Shown: one piece after another, positions 25,165-38,500 of the stretch | How the letters are laid out: every line of letters starts with the position of its first letter | Position numbering within the stretch: position 1 is the stretch's first letter | Source of the DNA: Reticulascus tulasneorum | Lineage: Eukaryota > Ascomycota > Sordariomycetes > Glomerellales > Reticulascaceae | Direction: 5' to 3' | DNA: 64,000 bases | Assembly (NCBI GenBank): GCA_001557505.1 | Contig: LSAX01000003.1 | Location: forward strand, 4,092,001 to 4,156,000 | Notes under the pieces: model-generated | The model's input: the letters and a program-made list of their open reading frames with translations, nothing else | Databases searched by the model: none | What the model was told of the DNA's origin: nothing | Translations under genes and position numbers: made by a program

Positions 25165-26361
25165 TGAATTCTTTCGAAGGTCGCCATCCCTACAAATTCG
25201 ACCACAAAGTCCACGGAAGGGGACCTGGGAGATTATTTTCGTCCAGCAGTCCTAGCATCGTCGCGACCTTCTTCATTAAGCTGGAAAACGTGGGTCCTTT
25301 TGTGTGTCGCCCAGCTGCTTAAACCATTGCAGGCGATTAACCTCTTATTCCGCTCAGTTACATTCCGCTATTGCTATTACGACTTGGATTGAGGGCCCTT
25401 TCCAACCCCCTCGTTGGCTGGGTATGGAACTTACCAGGCGGTCGGTACAGCATCATGGGTGACGACCTGACAATTTGGGCCTAGAAACATCGAGAGGTCG
25501 AATGGATAAAAAACTGGTTCTCGTATCGCACCCCTATTTCCCCGCTAAAGGAGCAATAACTTCACGGCTTCTTTCTGCGGGATATCATCTGCAATACCAC
25601 CTTGGCTCGGGGTTTTCTCAAGCTAAGTCGTCACGGTCGCTAGCCTTGGACGAAAACGTGTAAGCGAACTTCAAATGGTTTAGCTTGGTCTAAAAAAAGA
25701 GAGCTCTAAGAACGTGCTGACATGGGCTAGCAGGTATGAGAAAGGGTAAATCTCACCACCTAGCCATAAGAAGCAATTCTGAAGAAACTTCTTATCTTCC
25801 ACACAGTTCATGTTGGTATTTCTCGGCGACCAAACCATTCTCCGGAAGTTCGGCAGACTACGGAAAGGATCAAAAGAGTTACTAACGCGACGGAACCAAC
25901 GAGCAGGTCATATGCGGGGCCATGCGGCCGATTCCCGTTGGGGGTGCTTGAACGAAGCACCGCGATATCAGGAGCCAGAGCGGCATGTTGCGGGAGGGCA
26001 GAGTTTGATGTTGGACTTACTATGTATCATCCACCATGGCGATGGCAGGTCGGGCTTACTAAAGTTGAAGAGAACATGAGTTTGGCAAGCCAAGATAACA
26101 CCATTCATATTCTAGAATATAAACACAACGCGCCGCTTGAAGTACGGCGAATCAGAGTGTGCGAGACTAAGCAATGTGTTACCTCATACAAAGTTCCCTT
26201 CCGTCGCTAAGCATCGATGGAGAACCTGCTTTTATCAATTCGCCTACCTATTCAGGGCTTGCAATCTAAGGAAAGAGTGGGCTGCGTCTCCAGAAGAGGG
26301 CAATGGCCACGGTCGAGAGCAGTGCACGCAAGAAAAGTGGTGTGTGAATTGACGAGAAGCC
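25165..26361. other. intergenic region, no gene recognised
   Basis: Upstream flank of subtilase copy 2, running into the broken ankyrin gene. No supported frame. Confidence 0.5.
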
Positions 26362-27350
26362 TCACGTTACTCCTTGACGTCGAAGCAGATCTGCTGTCGC
26401 TTCCCTGCCCCGCTTGACTGCTTCCAAACTCCTAAGACTTGTGTCGTATTCATCTAACTTCCCGTCTGTCCGGCCGGCTAGTAGAACGCTTTCAAAACGG
26501 AACCCGTCCAAGTGAGATCCTGCCTCGGCTCCAGCCTCGATCAAGGCCTCGGCGACTTCACCATTGCCAACATAAGCAGCGGCTGCCAGTGCGCTCGTAT
26601 ATTTGCCATGCTGAATATGCATGTTTACATCGGTGGCTTTCTCGACCATGTTCGACAGCTTCCACTCGTTCCTCACTAGCCGCTGGGATCAAGGTGGTTC
26701 CAAACTCTCCATGAGAATGAAGCAGGTCAACGGCTGCACCATCCTCGACGAGGAGGTCTATGTCGTGACCTTGTCCCATATATGCTACTGAACGAGAGCG
26801 CAGCCAAACTTTCCGTGGATAAGACCCAGATTTACGTCTGCCCCTCCTTCCTCAACTAGAAACTTGACAATCTCGCGATTCCCTGCATATGCTGCCGCCA
26901 CAAGGGCGTTTCCAAGTTTCCCTGAGAAAGAAGCAGGTTTACGTCCGCGCCTTTTGTGACCAGATATTCAACAACTCGAAACTACACAAAGAATGTAGCC
27001 TCGGCAAGAGCACTACCAAGAATTCCAGTTGGAGTGGCCAGGTTCGCGTCTGCACCCATTAGACTAGGTGTTCAACCACATCTAGGTGTGCAAATGATGC
27101 CGCAGCAATTAGAGCGCTGTCGAACTTGTTGTCTTCGAGAGCCTGGTCGACAGCCACATCAAAATCTTCGACTAAGAACTTGACTATTTCGTGGCGTCCT
27201 TCGAATGCCGTTGCAGCTGGAGCACTACCATACCCACCCGGACAGCCCTCAGGTAAATGGGCATCCAATCCCCGATCCATATCATCTTTTTCTACTGAAG
27301 CTTGCACAAAACAGTTCGGCGAGGGTTGGAATGGCCATTGCGGCACATGG
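26362..27350 (-). pseudogene. degenerate ankyrin-repeat gene
   Basis: Read on the minus strand, successive segments in different frames each encode good ankyrin repeats: GRHEIVKFLVEDFDVAVDQA and DSALIAAASFAHLDVVEHLV near 27.1-27.2 kb, VVEYLVTKGADVNL near 26.95 kb, GNREIVKFLVEEGGADVNL near 26.85 kb, and TSALAAAAYVGNGEVAEALI near 26.55 kb. Passing from one to the next needs frameshifts near 27060, 26930 and 26785 and crosses an in-frame TAG near 26983. The 3' end (LLRRQGVT, stop at 26362) looks like a natural ankyrin C-terminus. It once encoded at least five or six repeats, probably the tail of a larger NLR/HET-type or plain ankyrin protein. The 5' limit is uncertain; nothing clear is seen beyond about 27.35 kb. 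Confidence 0.75.
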
Positions 27351-30300
27351 AGTCTGCCGCGTCGCCAGAGTTAAACTTGTTGCCATTCGGTAGCTAGGGG
27401 ATTGTCGAGACCATTACGAATTGCTAGACAGCAGTTGTTGGTGGAACGTTCTTCGTCTTGTGGCGCTACTAAAATGAAATTAATGAGAACGTCAAGCCTG
27501 TGAATGCTTCGTTTTGACGCACAACCTGACGGGAATGCCCTTCCTGCCCATTCTGAATGCCTCGTTAGTAGCATTCCTCTTGAAGGTGGTCCCATGTCCT
27601 CGTTTGGTTCCGAACCTGCCTGAACCAGCCCGTCTTGGTACGTAGACTTCGCAGGGTCGGGTTCAGGGACCTGCCTCACTTAGGTGGTATAAACCCTGAA
27701 AAGTCTATCGAGCGCGGCTAAACAAACTGCGGCATAATCCTGCTAGCAGAGTAGCATCCAAAACGCTACCCAGTATAGTCAGCCTGGTATTAACATATCG
27801 AAATTAAGATCGATGGGCAAAGCCCAGTTACTAGACATGCGATAAAGACGAGTGCGAAGGTACTAAGAGAGAAGCATTCTAGCGTGCTGATTAGTACGGA
27901 CTACCTTCTAGGTAGCCTTACAGCTGTCAAAACACGGCCCTTGACGAAGCCCATATATACTATGGGCGCTTCGTTTATTCCTGTCGAGGTACCTCTACCA
28001 GCCAGTACAAATTCTCCATATGTTCTCTATCTATACTTCAACGGTACCTCGAGTCCATAGCTTGGTCGCCCCTCTCCCGTACTCCGGCCAATTCTTCTTT
28101 TTCTGCGCATTCACGCAGGCGAAGACCATGCTGCCATGGAGTCAATTCGCTGTCCATTACCTTCAGCCGTACGAACTTCGGAGTTCTGAACCGGCATCTG
28201 AGATTCTTGTGCCAGGCCACGGATAAGTGTTTACAAGGCGAACGCCAATACCACTCAGCAGTTGCATTCGTACACCGGAAGCCAAGGAAGCAGTGTTTGA
28301 CATTGGCGATGGGAAACGGAGGGATCTTTAGAGCGGTCCCTGAACGGCGCTGTACAGACAGCAACGTTTGCAGCATTCCCGACTAGTTGAAGGCAGATAT
28401 CGGCCTACCCTCTCGGTCATCCAGAGGATTTGCGTACGCATTTAGCTAATAAATGAATACTATAGATGGCATACAAGTCACAAGTACCAGAGTCACTCCA
28501 GACAGATAAAATGTGGCAGAACACCTGACCTCCATCGAGCCGGACATCTGAGAGATACCGTTTTGTGTCCCAGAAGCCTTGCCCACGAAGTCTATAGGAT
28601 GATCAGGTTCAAATGTTGGTTAAAACGACTCACAGATAGGTAATCAGGGTGGCCGACAGTCGAGGAAGTCATAAAAGAACATCTAGTTCTTATCTACGTA
28701 GTTTCTTGGTTTGTTTACCCGTTTATGCTCCGTACCACAGGTTATCACTACGGTTTGGAATCCTTCAGAAGTTTATTTCTTCAGTGCTGCAAGTACGGCT
28801 GCGTATGGCAAGTGCTGGAATCAATGTGGTCGACTGAGCATTTCTTCTGTGACTCTAGAACCTCGAGGACCTAGTGACAAGTATAGATCCACTGGATCTA
28901 CGACGGTACAATGGAAAGTCTGTTTGCAAGAATGGTGTTTACTTATGGCACTTTAGAGACTAAATATTAATTGGCGCCATAAGGTCATTTGAATCGCCTT
29001 ATCGCTTTCTTAGCCAGTTTAATCATCACTTCTTTGCATCGTCGGCGGCAACCCGCGCTGGTATCAGTCAATACCCAGGTCCAATAAGGCATGTTTGGCC
29101 CAGTGGCTCATTATTGTGCTTGCCATATCATCGTCTAGGAAACCCTTAGACAGACGGAATGCCATCCACACAGGCAAATTCTTACTCCAGGCACACGATT
29201 GAGCATGGAACCGTTCCAAGGCAACAAATGATGGGAGGGGAGAGGTTCAGATATGGTCATATTCTACAAAAAGCGTTGTATCAACGTCTACGTCATTCTC
29301 TGGTCGTCCTCCTTCACACAAACATGTATCTTTGATCTCTTTGACGGGTGACAAACACTATCAGGAAATATCACATCGAAAACAAAAGTAAACTAGTACA
29401 GCCTATTTATCGAGGAAGCAACAACCAAGTGGGTAGACGAGGGCTGGACAGTACACATCGCCACAGGCAGCTCAACGCGTAACGAGGTAGCAGGTAGTTA
29501 CGCAGGGGAGCGAAAGTGCTGATAACAGTAGTGGTTTCGTCTCTGAGTCATGATGCGAAGAGTTTGGGGAAAGTCGTATCTTAGCAGGCTTGTATTCTTG
29601 TGGGTTATCGATTGCAGTACGTGGAATCGTGTAAGAGAACCTTGGTTTTAAATTCTGAGTAGGCCATTGAATAGGACATGATTTCATCGCGATGCGACTC
29701 TGAATTCCATCAGCTTCATCCAACCCAGTAGGCAAACTGAACAGCAGTGGTACGGCCTCGTTTCTCTCCACCTAGCAATTGAGTAGCATTTTATCTCAAG
29801 GTTCGCAGATGCAATCAGAACACCCTAGCAAATGCATATATATGCACAAGCACCCGCCCAATGTCAAGCTATGTCGTGTCCTTGACAGAGAGAGTGGTGT
29901 GCACATCATCTGCGCTTCATCGAACATATGCCCCTTCTACAGGCAAAATGAAAGCTTCCCTGCCCCACCGCAACTCGGGCTGCAAACAATTCCAAAAGCT
30001 CCGAAGGTCGTCGCATGAACTTCTATGGCGCAGCACAGTCACACAATCCAATATGGAACTCGTCGAATGCAAGATAGAAACCCCCACTTATCCCCCTGAT
30101 CATCCCAATGATTGAGCTTGGACCCCATGCACTTCGGTGCAGTGACACCACCACCGTTGTCTGCAAATGGGTAAGAGGGATGGAAAGGATGCGCGGGGAT
30201 CGTGCCCCGGGCCCCGGACCTCCCTTGGTCAATAGACATTCCCGATAGGATCTTGCATGTTTGCTCGCTCTTCGACGCTGCATGTCAAAGTCCCTAAGGT

Positions 30301-33300
30301 TCACTCCCGATATCGAGCGAGTTCGCTTGATAGACGGTGGGGCAATTCGACTCGCTGGATCTGCGTCGATTGGGGCACGCACTTGATGAGAACTCCAAAT
30401 TTAAATGCCCGAGCGGCGATGGTCATATTACGCGCATGGAGCTTCCAACTTGCGCTGGCTAGTAGGAGGTCTCCTGGTGCATTGCTATCTGTCAGGACAT
30501 GGCTAGAGGGCAGATTCTCAATCATGACAGTCGCTAGGCGCACAATTACCGGTAATGATAATGAGCTGGCTCTTCTCATGTACATCTTCTGCATGTCAGA
30601 GAGTCGGAAATGCTGTCACCTTGATGAAACTTCTCCTCCGAATTACCCCAAATGTTTGGTCTCCCACACTTGGAGCCCCAATGCAACCCTGATCGACGAC
30701 CTTGAACCAGACCCAAAACAACGACTTGCTGACAGAGGGGTCAATTGCGCAACGGTGTCCGAGAACCTGGAGGGAAATGATTACGCACGCTATTATGATC
30801 GCTGCGTGTTGGGTACGACCTGGCGATTCATCGATACTTCCGACGAGAGGGGCACAACTTGCAACCGAGTACGGACGCATAAGTTTGGGGTCGCTTCTGA
30901 GACCCGGAGCTGTGGTTTCCCGGCTAAAGTCAACGAGGATCATGATCAACCCACTTCAAAGGCCGCCATTGGCTTTTGCAATACGAGAGGTATCGGAATT
31001 GATTCTTTGTGCTGGCTTAATCCTTGATATCTCGAAAAATCGGGCGAACCCAATGAGTCAGCACGTGGTGCATTTCCTGTCCGAGACCAGACCCGTAAGC
31101 CAATGCTAAGGGTCTCCCCGATTGCCTGAAAACATCTGCGAAACACACTACAGATACCCGTCTGCCGTCGTTGAACGATTCATTATCTTGTCAGCGGGAT
31201 TCGGAGGTATTATTTACATACCATGACTCGATAAGCTGTCACTGCCTTGGCCTTGAATCTTGTTTTGTTGGTGGCTTTTCTAAGCGCTCGCTTTGGTGTC
31301 CCGAGCGGCGGCGTCCTGGTAAGCATAGCGGGAAGCGGATAAACGAGCATGTAGGGCCTAGGCATCAGCAGACAGGACATGTTATACCTACCCTGAACAT
31401 GAGGTCCTGCGCGGTTTACTGGGCATTCGGGCCAAGGGTTCTTTGGCTTTTGTATCCGATAACCGTCAAGAGCCGAGCAAGCGCCACTATGTGCTAACTG
31501 CATCGCCCGCGAGATCTGATTGCATAAATCTTTGGGCAACTACCTCCAGAGTATGGCTTAGATACATGTGTGTCTGGGATGTGAAGGGCCTTGGTCTTGT
31601 TTCTTCTCTTGGAGGCTGGGATTCGTGACTATGCTGGCAATGCCATTATGCTGGTGGACTCACGTGTCAAGAACAACAAACCTGGACCTAGATCTACGGT
31701 GTTGTGGGTCTTTCAGTAAGGCCCGATGTCTAGCAATTGAAGATATCCGGCTGCCGAGGAGAATTCGCCGTCTTCCAAGAACTAGGTTTCACGACAGTGG
31801 ACGCGTGATTCACTTTTCCTTCCACCAATGGATCCGGCAGCATTGCTTCAGTCCACTCCTCGACCCGCTGTTGAATCGCTACAATGTCTTGCGTCATGGA
31901 TGTGTATACGTCCCCATGCTAAAGTCCAGTTCTACGGATGCCACGAGGAATGGTTTTATAACCATGACAATGAGTATTGCGTATCTGCCGGTACCTACTT
32001 TGAATAACGTTCGTGGTGACTAGACAGCTGAATTCTAGGTTGACTGGACCATACAAGTATACAAATAAGCAAAATATAGTCAGCATGCCGCCAGCTGTAT
32101 TGAAGCTGCACTTCTGATTCCGTAAGGATAAGGCCACTGGTCCAATCCACATCCTGCACTGAAGGTTTCACGACCTCCGATGCCCAATGCATATTCGAGA
32201 TTTTTACAACAATCCTGGCCAAGCGTTCTAAATTTCATGCTTGCATCTGCGAAACAGAGAGTATCCTTTCTGCAAGGCCATATCTAGTGCTGCACTATTC
32301 GGTTCCGGTCATAGCATACCATGCGGTAGGCATGACTGAGTCGGATCCCTGCGAGTCGATACGGACGCTTGTTTAAGTGACTCCGGCGCTGACTGGCTTG
32401 ACCCGAAGAGCTCTATTTCTTTCCTGGTGTGAACAACAATGGCGTTTGCGCCATTGTCCACAGCCAAAAGCCGACGTACACACAGCTACCGGAGACCTTT
32501 ACGGAGTTGGGAGCAGCGGATGGCGAAGCACTTCGATTATGAGAGAAAAGGCAACGCATTCGTATTCGGAAACAGAAGTCCTTACAGTCCAGAGATGACT
32601 CCGCAATTTACGTGCGGGAGCTACGAGAATAGTTGTTGGGGATGTGGCATAGTAGTCTTCTCATAGCAAACAGCAAACATCTCACCTCGATCTGCCTGAT
32701 CACACCCAATTGTCATTAACTTTGTCCATACTTTGGGCTCCGCACTTTCACCATCGGTCTACGTTGGCAGAATATCTTGCCTCGTGTGCAACGATCTTCC
32801 CGCCTTTGGCATCGGGAGTGAGTTCTAACGACAGATACTTATCTTCAGAACGGAGGCGAGTCTCGACTCCGTTTCAAGGCAGCTCAACCCCGACACGACG
32901 TTGGTGCACGGCGGTGGGACCGCGATTCGGGGGTCCTAAACCGGAGGGACCGCCGAATTTTGGACGGCAGCGTTTTAGATTCTAGAGCAGTGTTGTAGAC
33001 AAGCCAGGAGCTTCAATTTCCAGGCAGCAACCAATAGGCGAACAGCTAGCCCCGATTTCTAGATGAGTGATTTCGTGGCCTTTGGTGCCATGCGGGCTAC
33101 TAGATTGTAAGGTTTGCTGGACGTGCTCGGGATCAGATGAATTGATTAGTGTTCGTATGGTTATCTGAGTGAAAGATTCTTATCAAGCACGGGGGTCGAT
33201 CACAAGCCGGCAGTTGAATACCAATCGATAGCCACTGCCGCTTTAGATTGTCGTGACGTGGCATATTGGAAATGACATTCCCGGTCCAAGATTGAGTTTG

Positions 33301-35800
33301 GCGGCAGCTAGGAGGATACTTTCTGTGGCGGTAGATCTCATCGAGTGGGAAATTGTCTTGAGCTTGCGTTCGGATTGCTTGATTCCCGTGGCCAAGATGC
33401 ACTAGGAAATCCGATACTGTGCCGAAATACTGAATGGCTCACGATATCCACGAACACCGCTAAGCTTCTGCACCTTGTGCCGATCAATTCTGTTCATTGA
33501 GAAGCCTCCAGCGTCTACACAGCGCCGTCTTAAAGGCGGGCCATCTGCCAAGGACGAATGCTTTCAGTAGTAGCAACGATTGTGAGAGGAACAGAGTGAG
33601 ACATTCCAATGAAATGCTGAAGAAATCCGCACGCTAGCCTGCTATCCCGTCCCTTAGCTCGCCAATCTTCAACCCGCGAAGATCACCGGGAAATGGTGTC
33701 CAACCCAGCCAATGGTAAGACCAAGGTCGACACCACACCTCTGAAATAACCCGAGGCGGATCGTCAGGGACCGCCGCTAACAAGTGCGAAAGACGCTTGT
33801 ATCCCGTGTCTTGAAGAAAATGTTGCGTGCCAGGATCATCCCCACTGGGACGAAGCTTTCTCCCCGCCAGCTGAAGTCGCTGCTGCAAAGATATGTAGTT
33901 AACTAATAGACGCAAAAAAAAACCATCCGACTCTGGGGCTTATGCCATCTTCGCCATCAGCCGGCCTAACGCCTCATCGACTGCTGAAACACCCGCCACC
34001 AGCGAGGATCTATGGTTGCATCCTTCGTCACATGAGGCGTCAAGCCGTCACGCTTAGTGCCGAGCCGTCATCGACAGCAACGCCGACATCTCTGCAGAGA
34101 TAGGGGATGAGTTCCAAAACAAAAACAATTTTGCATCGAAGTGGCACTCAGAGTCTTTATGCCAAGGCTTCAAGTTTCGATAGTTAAAGTTTCTGTAATT
34201 CTTTAGGGCTTACCAGCATACGGGGTTTTGATCAGCGCCAACCAAAAGACGGCTTGTTATCCCGCGAGGATCTGGATCCCGGATTGGGAAGCCTTCCAAC
34301 GCTGGATCTCTGGGCCGTCCAAATTTGGCAGCAGTACAGCTTCCGATCTTTAAGTTTGGCCTTTCCATGAGGAAAAGCTGCTGGAGCTGGAAATCTCCAC
34401 ACTCCCTTAACCCGTTGCCAGGAAGAAATACGACAAGATGCAGCTGTCGAGTAAATTGGGCCTGCCATATACCTGTAGCGAAACCGGCCTGTGTAGTTTG
34501 TCCTATGGTGCCCAAGTATTGCCAGCGTGATATTTCAACATCAGCATTAACGCAAAGGGGGCTGCCAGTTGCCCACGCGCTTCACCCTAACATCTAGCCT
34601 CCCTTGTGCTATCGATCGAGACTGGTCTCAGAATGGCATGAGCGCAAACATGCGGTTTGATCCATAATAAAGGTTCCCCACGGAGACCACCCCCGCCTGG
34701 GGAAATGCATTGTGCTCCCAAGAATTGATGAAAGGAATCAGGTCAGGCCGCCTGCTGCCCTCGCGCTGACGGTGGCGTTCTGGTGCTCCAGAACAGGCTT
34801 GCGTGATATTACCTAGTGTGCGCATAGACGATCACCCCCCAAAAAAAGTAAAGACGCCACCAAAACTTGGGTGGCTTATCAGGACTCTAGAAAAAGAAAG
34901 TTCGTCACACTGCGGGAGGTCCCCATAGGGCCTGACTAGTCGCTAGCATAACCGACGGCGTTGCGACGGGCTGCAACAAGATTGGTTGTGGGAGTGGGGG
35001 ATATTGGGGGTCCGATCCAATGGCGATTGACGAGTTGAGGGCCGGATGATCCAGATGTCCTGCTATAGACTTCATCGAACCCGATACCGAAGCTAACGCC
35101 AAGCTTGAGAGTTAGTCTGTTGGAAATAACTCGTCTGCGTATGCGTGGATTGCGATGGCGATCTAGATCGGCTGATGGGGGCTTGGAGAACCAACAGCCT
35201 GGACGAACGCATTGCGCTTTGCCAGCCTGCATCGCAAACGAGTCACGAGGATGCAGAAGCCTGTCCTGTCCGACTTCCCTGCTGAGTGGATGGATCGGAT
35301 GTAGTGACAGAGATGTGATGCGCATCTGTCATGCGCAGGCAACTAAATGCGCGCCCATGAGCAGCGACAACCCGAATAAAAGGTGTGTGTTTATTGGTAC
35401 CTAATGTCAATATTAGACGGCAGCTCCCGAGGGTATGGGAATAAAGTTTAGATATCAACAACCTGACCGGGTTGAGAGACTGGAGATCTTGATCACCAAC
35501 AGCCGTAGAATGGAATGGCTGTCCATGGGCGGCCTCGATACGAACCTGAGATGTGATTGAATGGATGAGCTTCACAGCCACTTGAGAGCAAACTTGAACG
35601 AGAAGGCGACTGAAACACCCTCGTCAACTGGGGGAGAAGGACACCAAACTCGTTCAAAAGGAGGACGCAGAGCCATATCGTGAGGACCGCAGTTGCTGAT
35701 TGCCGGGTTGCTATCAATCCGAGACATACATGACCGCGAGTTCCACAACATATAATACTCTGGAAGCACCTTGGCATGACACAGAGCAAGCAGAACCTTC
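27351..35800. other. gene-poor stretch, no intact gene recognised
   Basis: About 8.4 kb in which both strands are broken into frames mostly under 120 codons. The longest (30257-31027, plus, 256 codons) lacks any motif and overlaps antisense frames of similar quality. Minus-strand frames at 33634-33915 and 34210-34515 have more protein-like composition but no recognisable family. I see no tRNA, 5S rRNA, terminal repeats or simple satellite. Decayed repeats are the likeliest content, but this is inference. Confidence 0.45.
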
Positions 35801-38500
35801 GAACTGCTAATTCTGAGTGATGGCCAGCATGGAAAAGTATGTCTGGACAGACGCATGACTCCCCATCAGAGTGGCGGAATGGACCGGCATGAAGGAGTAG
35901 AGTGCGGGAGACTTCCCCGATGGCAAACCATCATTCCCACAATATGGTCCACATCAATCCAGCCTGCATCAGAGCATCCTGCCGGTCAAGGCCCAGACTG
36001 CAGGGCAAGAAAGAAATCGCCCCATGGGTACGAAGTGCTGAACGGCAGACGAATGTTGGGAGGCCGACTTCGCCTCTTGACGTACTGGCACCTCTGCAAT
36101 GCAGAGGGCTGCGGCCATCGTCACCGGTGACGACAGACCAGAGAGATGCAACAAAGCAAGCACCCCCAAGCTGCTTGTGCTTCTCGGAAGAGGAGCGTTC
36201 CAGACCACACAGCCCTACCGCGCTGATGCATGAAATGGAGAGTGTGAGAGTGATGTTTCGTTTTCGTCGGAACAGGCCAAACTCAACATCAGAGGAAAAC
36301 CCTCCGAGGCTGAGGGCAGCGATCAAAGCACTAAAAAGGGGCCAAACAGCCTTGTCGTCCGTTGTCCTCGGATGGAAGACAGCAAACCTTGTGAAACCAT
36401 AGAACATGCTGAGGTGCAGTTGTGGAAATTATGAAACTGTGCCCCTAGTACCCAAGCACGTCGGAATATGAAAAGAAGTGTAAGGTCCTTGCACGGACTA
36501 TGCTTCTTTTGACCAGAGCTGGTGGGGGTTCGCCCCTCCCGAAGCTCTTGGGACACACCTCTCTCATTACGAGGCCTTGCCGAAGTCGGTCAAGCTGAAT
36601 CGATAGGCATTGGCATTGGCGTTGGCTTTCCGGACGGGAGTTGACGCGAGGAGAGATGTCGTGAAAGTTTGGGAAAGGTCTCGTGCTGGCGTCGATGGCC
36701 CAAGCCTCCGGAGCTGTGAAAGCTTTAGTACGGCTGGGGCTGACCAACGCCACGGAGTGGGCTGGAAGGGGAAAACGTTGAAGATTTCTAGCTTCGTTTG
36801 ACGCATGCTAGACCGGTAATGATTGTATTGGAGACATTGAGGGTCCAATTCTGAGCGGATTCGGGAAGGTGTTTGTCTACGTCCAGGCACTCGTCAACTT
36901 TTTCGCAATCGCTAGTCACCCCAATAGTTTGGTTGATCAGACAATGCGCCTGAAGCCATTGATGCGTAGGTATTAAACGTAGGGGGAATAATTCAGAGAT
37001 ACGACAACTCGATGGGGTTTCGCCCGGGATGCGTTCCTGTATCCTGGTCCAGCCGTTGATCGCTGACTGCTTCACTTGTCCCCTCGGCACTATTCCCCAG
37101 ATTGCAGCACCGTATACAGCAGTGAAACAGGCGCTCTTAATATTGACAGGAATATACGTGGTATACATGGCATCATTGATGACCACATGAGGGGCAGCAC
37201 AGAATACAGCAGCACTGCAAGAGCCAATCTTGGCTGTCCGACTGGAGTGCGTGCAGGTAATATGTCGGTATCCTGCCAGGGCCCTGGTCTTGACGCCCTG
37301 GAAAGAGCCGCGATGCTTCCGGCCGAGATGAAAGAGGTCGGACTTTCAAAGGACGCTCCACTGGGGTGATTACTGTTGATAGAACCCCAGCGCATAGTTG
37401 AGTCTAAACGCTCAGAGGGTCCGTAAGCACAACAGGCGCTAGGTGATGGCACGATTCAACAATCGTCGACGAAAGCGCAGGAAGAAATTTGCAGCTCGCA
37501 CTGATGGTAATAGTCTGATGATAATGAGAATGGCCCACACTGCGGTCGGTGATTATGCAGGTTCGGTGCGTGCGTTGCATATGCCAGCTGCAGGCACTCA
37601 AGAATCCTTCCACCCCAGACCCAATTCGTACTACGCAGTAAGCCTGGACCTTGAAGACGAGCAACCGAGGCGAGGGGGGAAAAGGATAAGCACCCCGCTA
37701 GTCGGAACAGCCGCGATCTTCTTTTCGTCCGACCCAAACAGCTCGACTTTTTCTCTCGCTAGCTGCATGATGTGGAGTTTTTGCGGGAATATTGTAGACG
37801 CAATGAGTGAGCTGCTGCGAACTGTAGATTTGTCTCTGGGAAGCTGCATAATGCTCGATTGCTGGAGATCTCGTAGATGTCGGGTTGTTGCCATGAACAA
37901 CCCACTACTGTAGATCCATTGCATTCAATACGATGCCTAGGCACCTGATAGGCAAGACGCTTTTCAAGGCATAGAGAGGCACAGTGGCGATCAGCCCCAT
38001 AGTCTCCTCGTCGTTTGCCTCACTAATTTATCTCTCCACATGGCGTGCCATTCCGCCCGCCCGACAAACGATAAACTTACCTCCTGAGATGGAAAACCAG
38101 CACCAGTCAACTCTGATTTACGTGCTGACCATCCGGAGCAAGAGCCGGAGGGGAGAAGCTAGCCGTCTTCGTTCCAACGGCATGGAGAGGACAAGGTTTG
38201 TGACAGCTTTTCCGTCGGCAGCAGCGAATATCGACGTGTGGTGAGGACACGGGAATGCTCGTGCGTCTGGGAGGAGGCTTGCATGGCACATGGATACATA
38301 AGTGAGGATTGAAGAGAATGCCCCCCTGGACGAGCAAGGGAAAGCCTTGCAATGTCTCGAGAGGCGCTAGGTGCGATTGGGGGCACTTGCAGGCATGGAT
38401 GGGTAGTGCACTGCTAACAGCCACTATTCTAAATACAGTAAGGAGTAGCCTATGAGAAGCTTAGTGGTGTTCTTAGCGTACCAAGAAGCTGAATGACCCT
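35801..38500. other. gene-poor stretch with possible retroelement remnant
   Basis: No intact gene. Minus-strand frames between about 36.8 and 37.5 kb carry an FVDD tetrad followed about 36 codons later by a GASF segment, then a VYGAAIWG segment further on. This is the order seen in the reverse transcriptases of Tad-type non-LTR elements. Stop codons and frame changes interrupt it throughout. The match is weak and rests on short motifs only. Confidence 0.3.

Noticed and set aside
30257..31027. 256-codon plus-strand frame
   Set aside because: No motif, signal peptide or domain; antisense frames are equally long and the region is gene-poor.
31021..31140. Minus-strand GLRVWSRTGNA segment, reminiscent of PTH11-like receptors
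   Set aside because: Only one short block fits; flanking frames give no membrane segments or family motifs.
35902..36407. Overlapping frames of about 160 codons on both strands
   Set aside because: Mutually antisense, neither recognisable; at least one must be spurious and I cannot support either.
36520..36545. GGGTTCGCCCC resembling a tRNA T-arm
   Set aside because: No matching acceptor, D-arm or anticodon stem around it.
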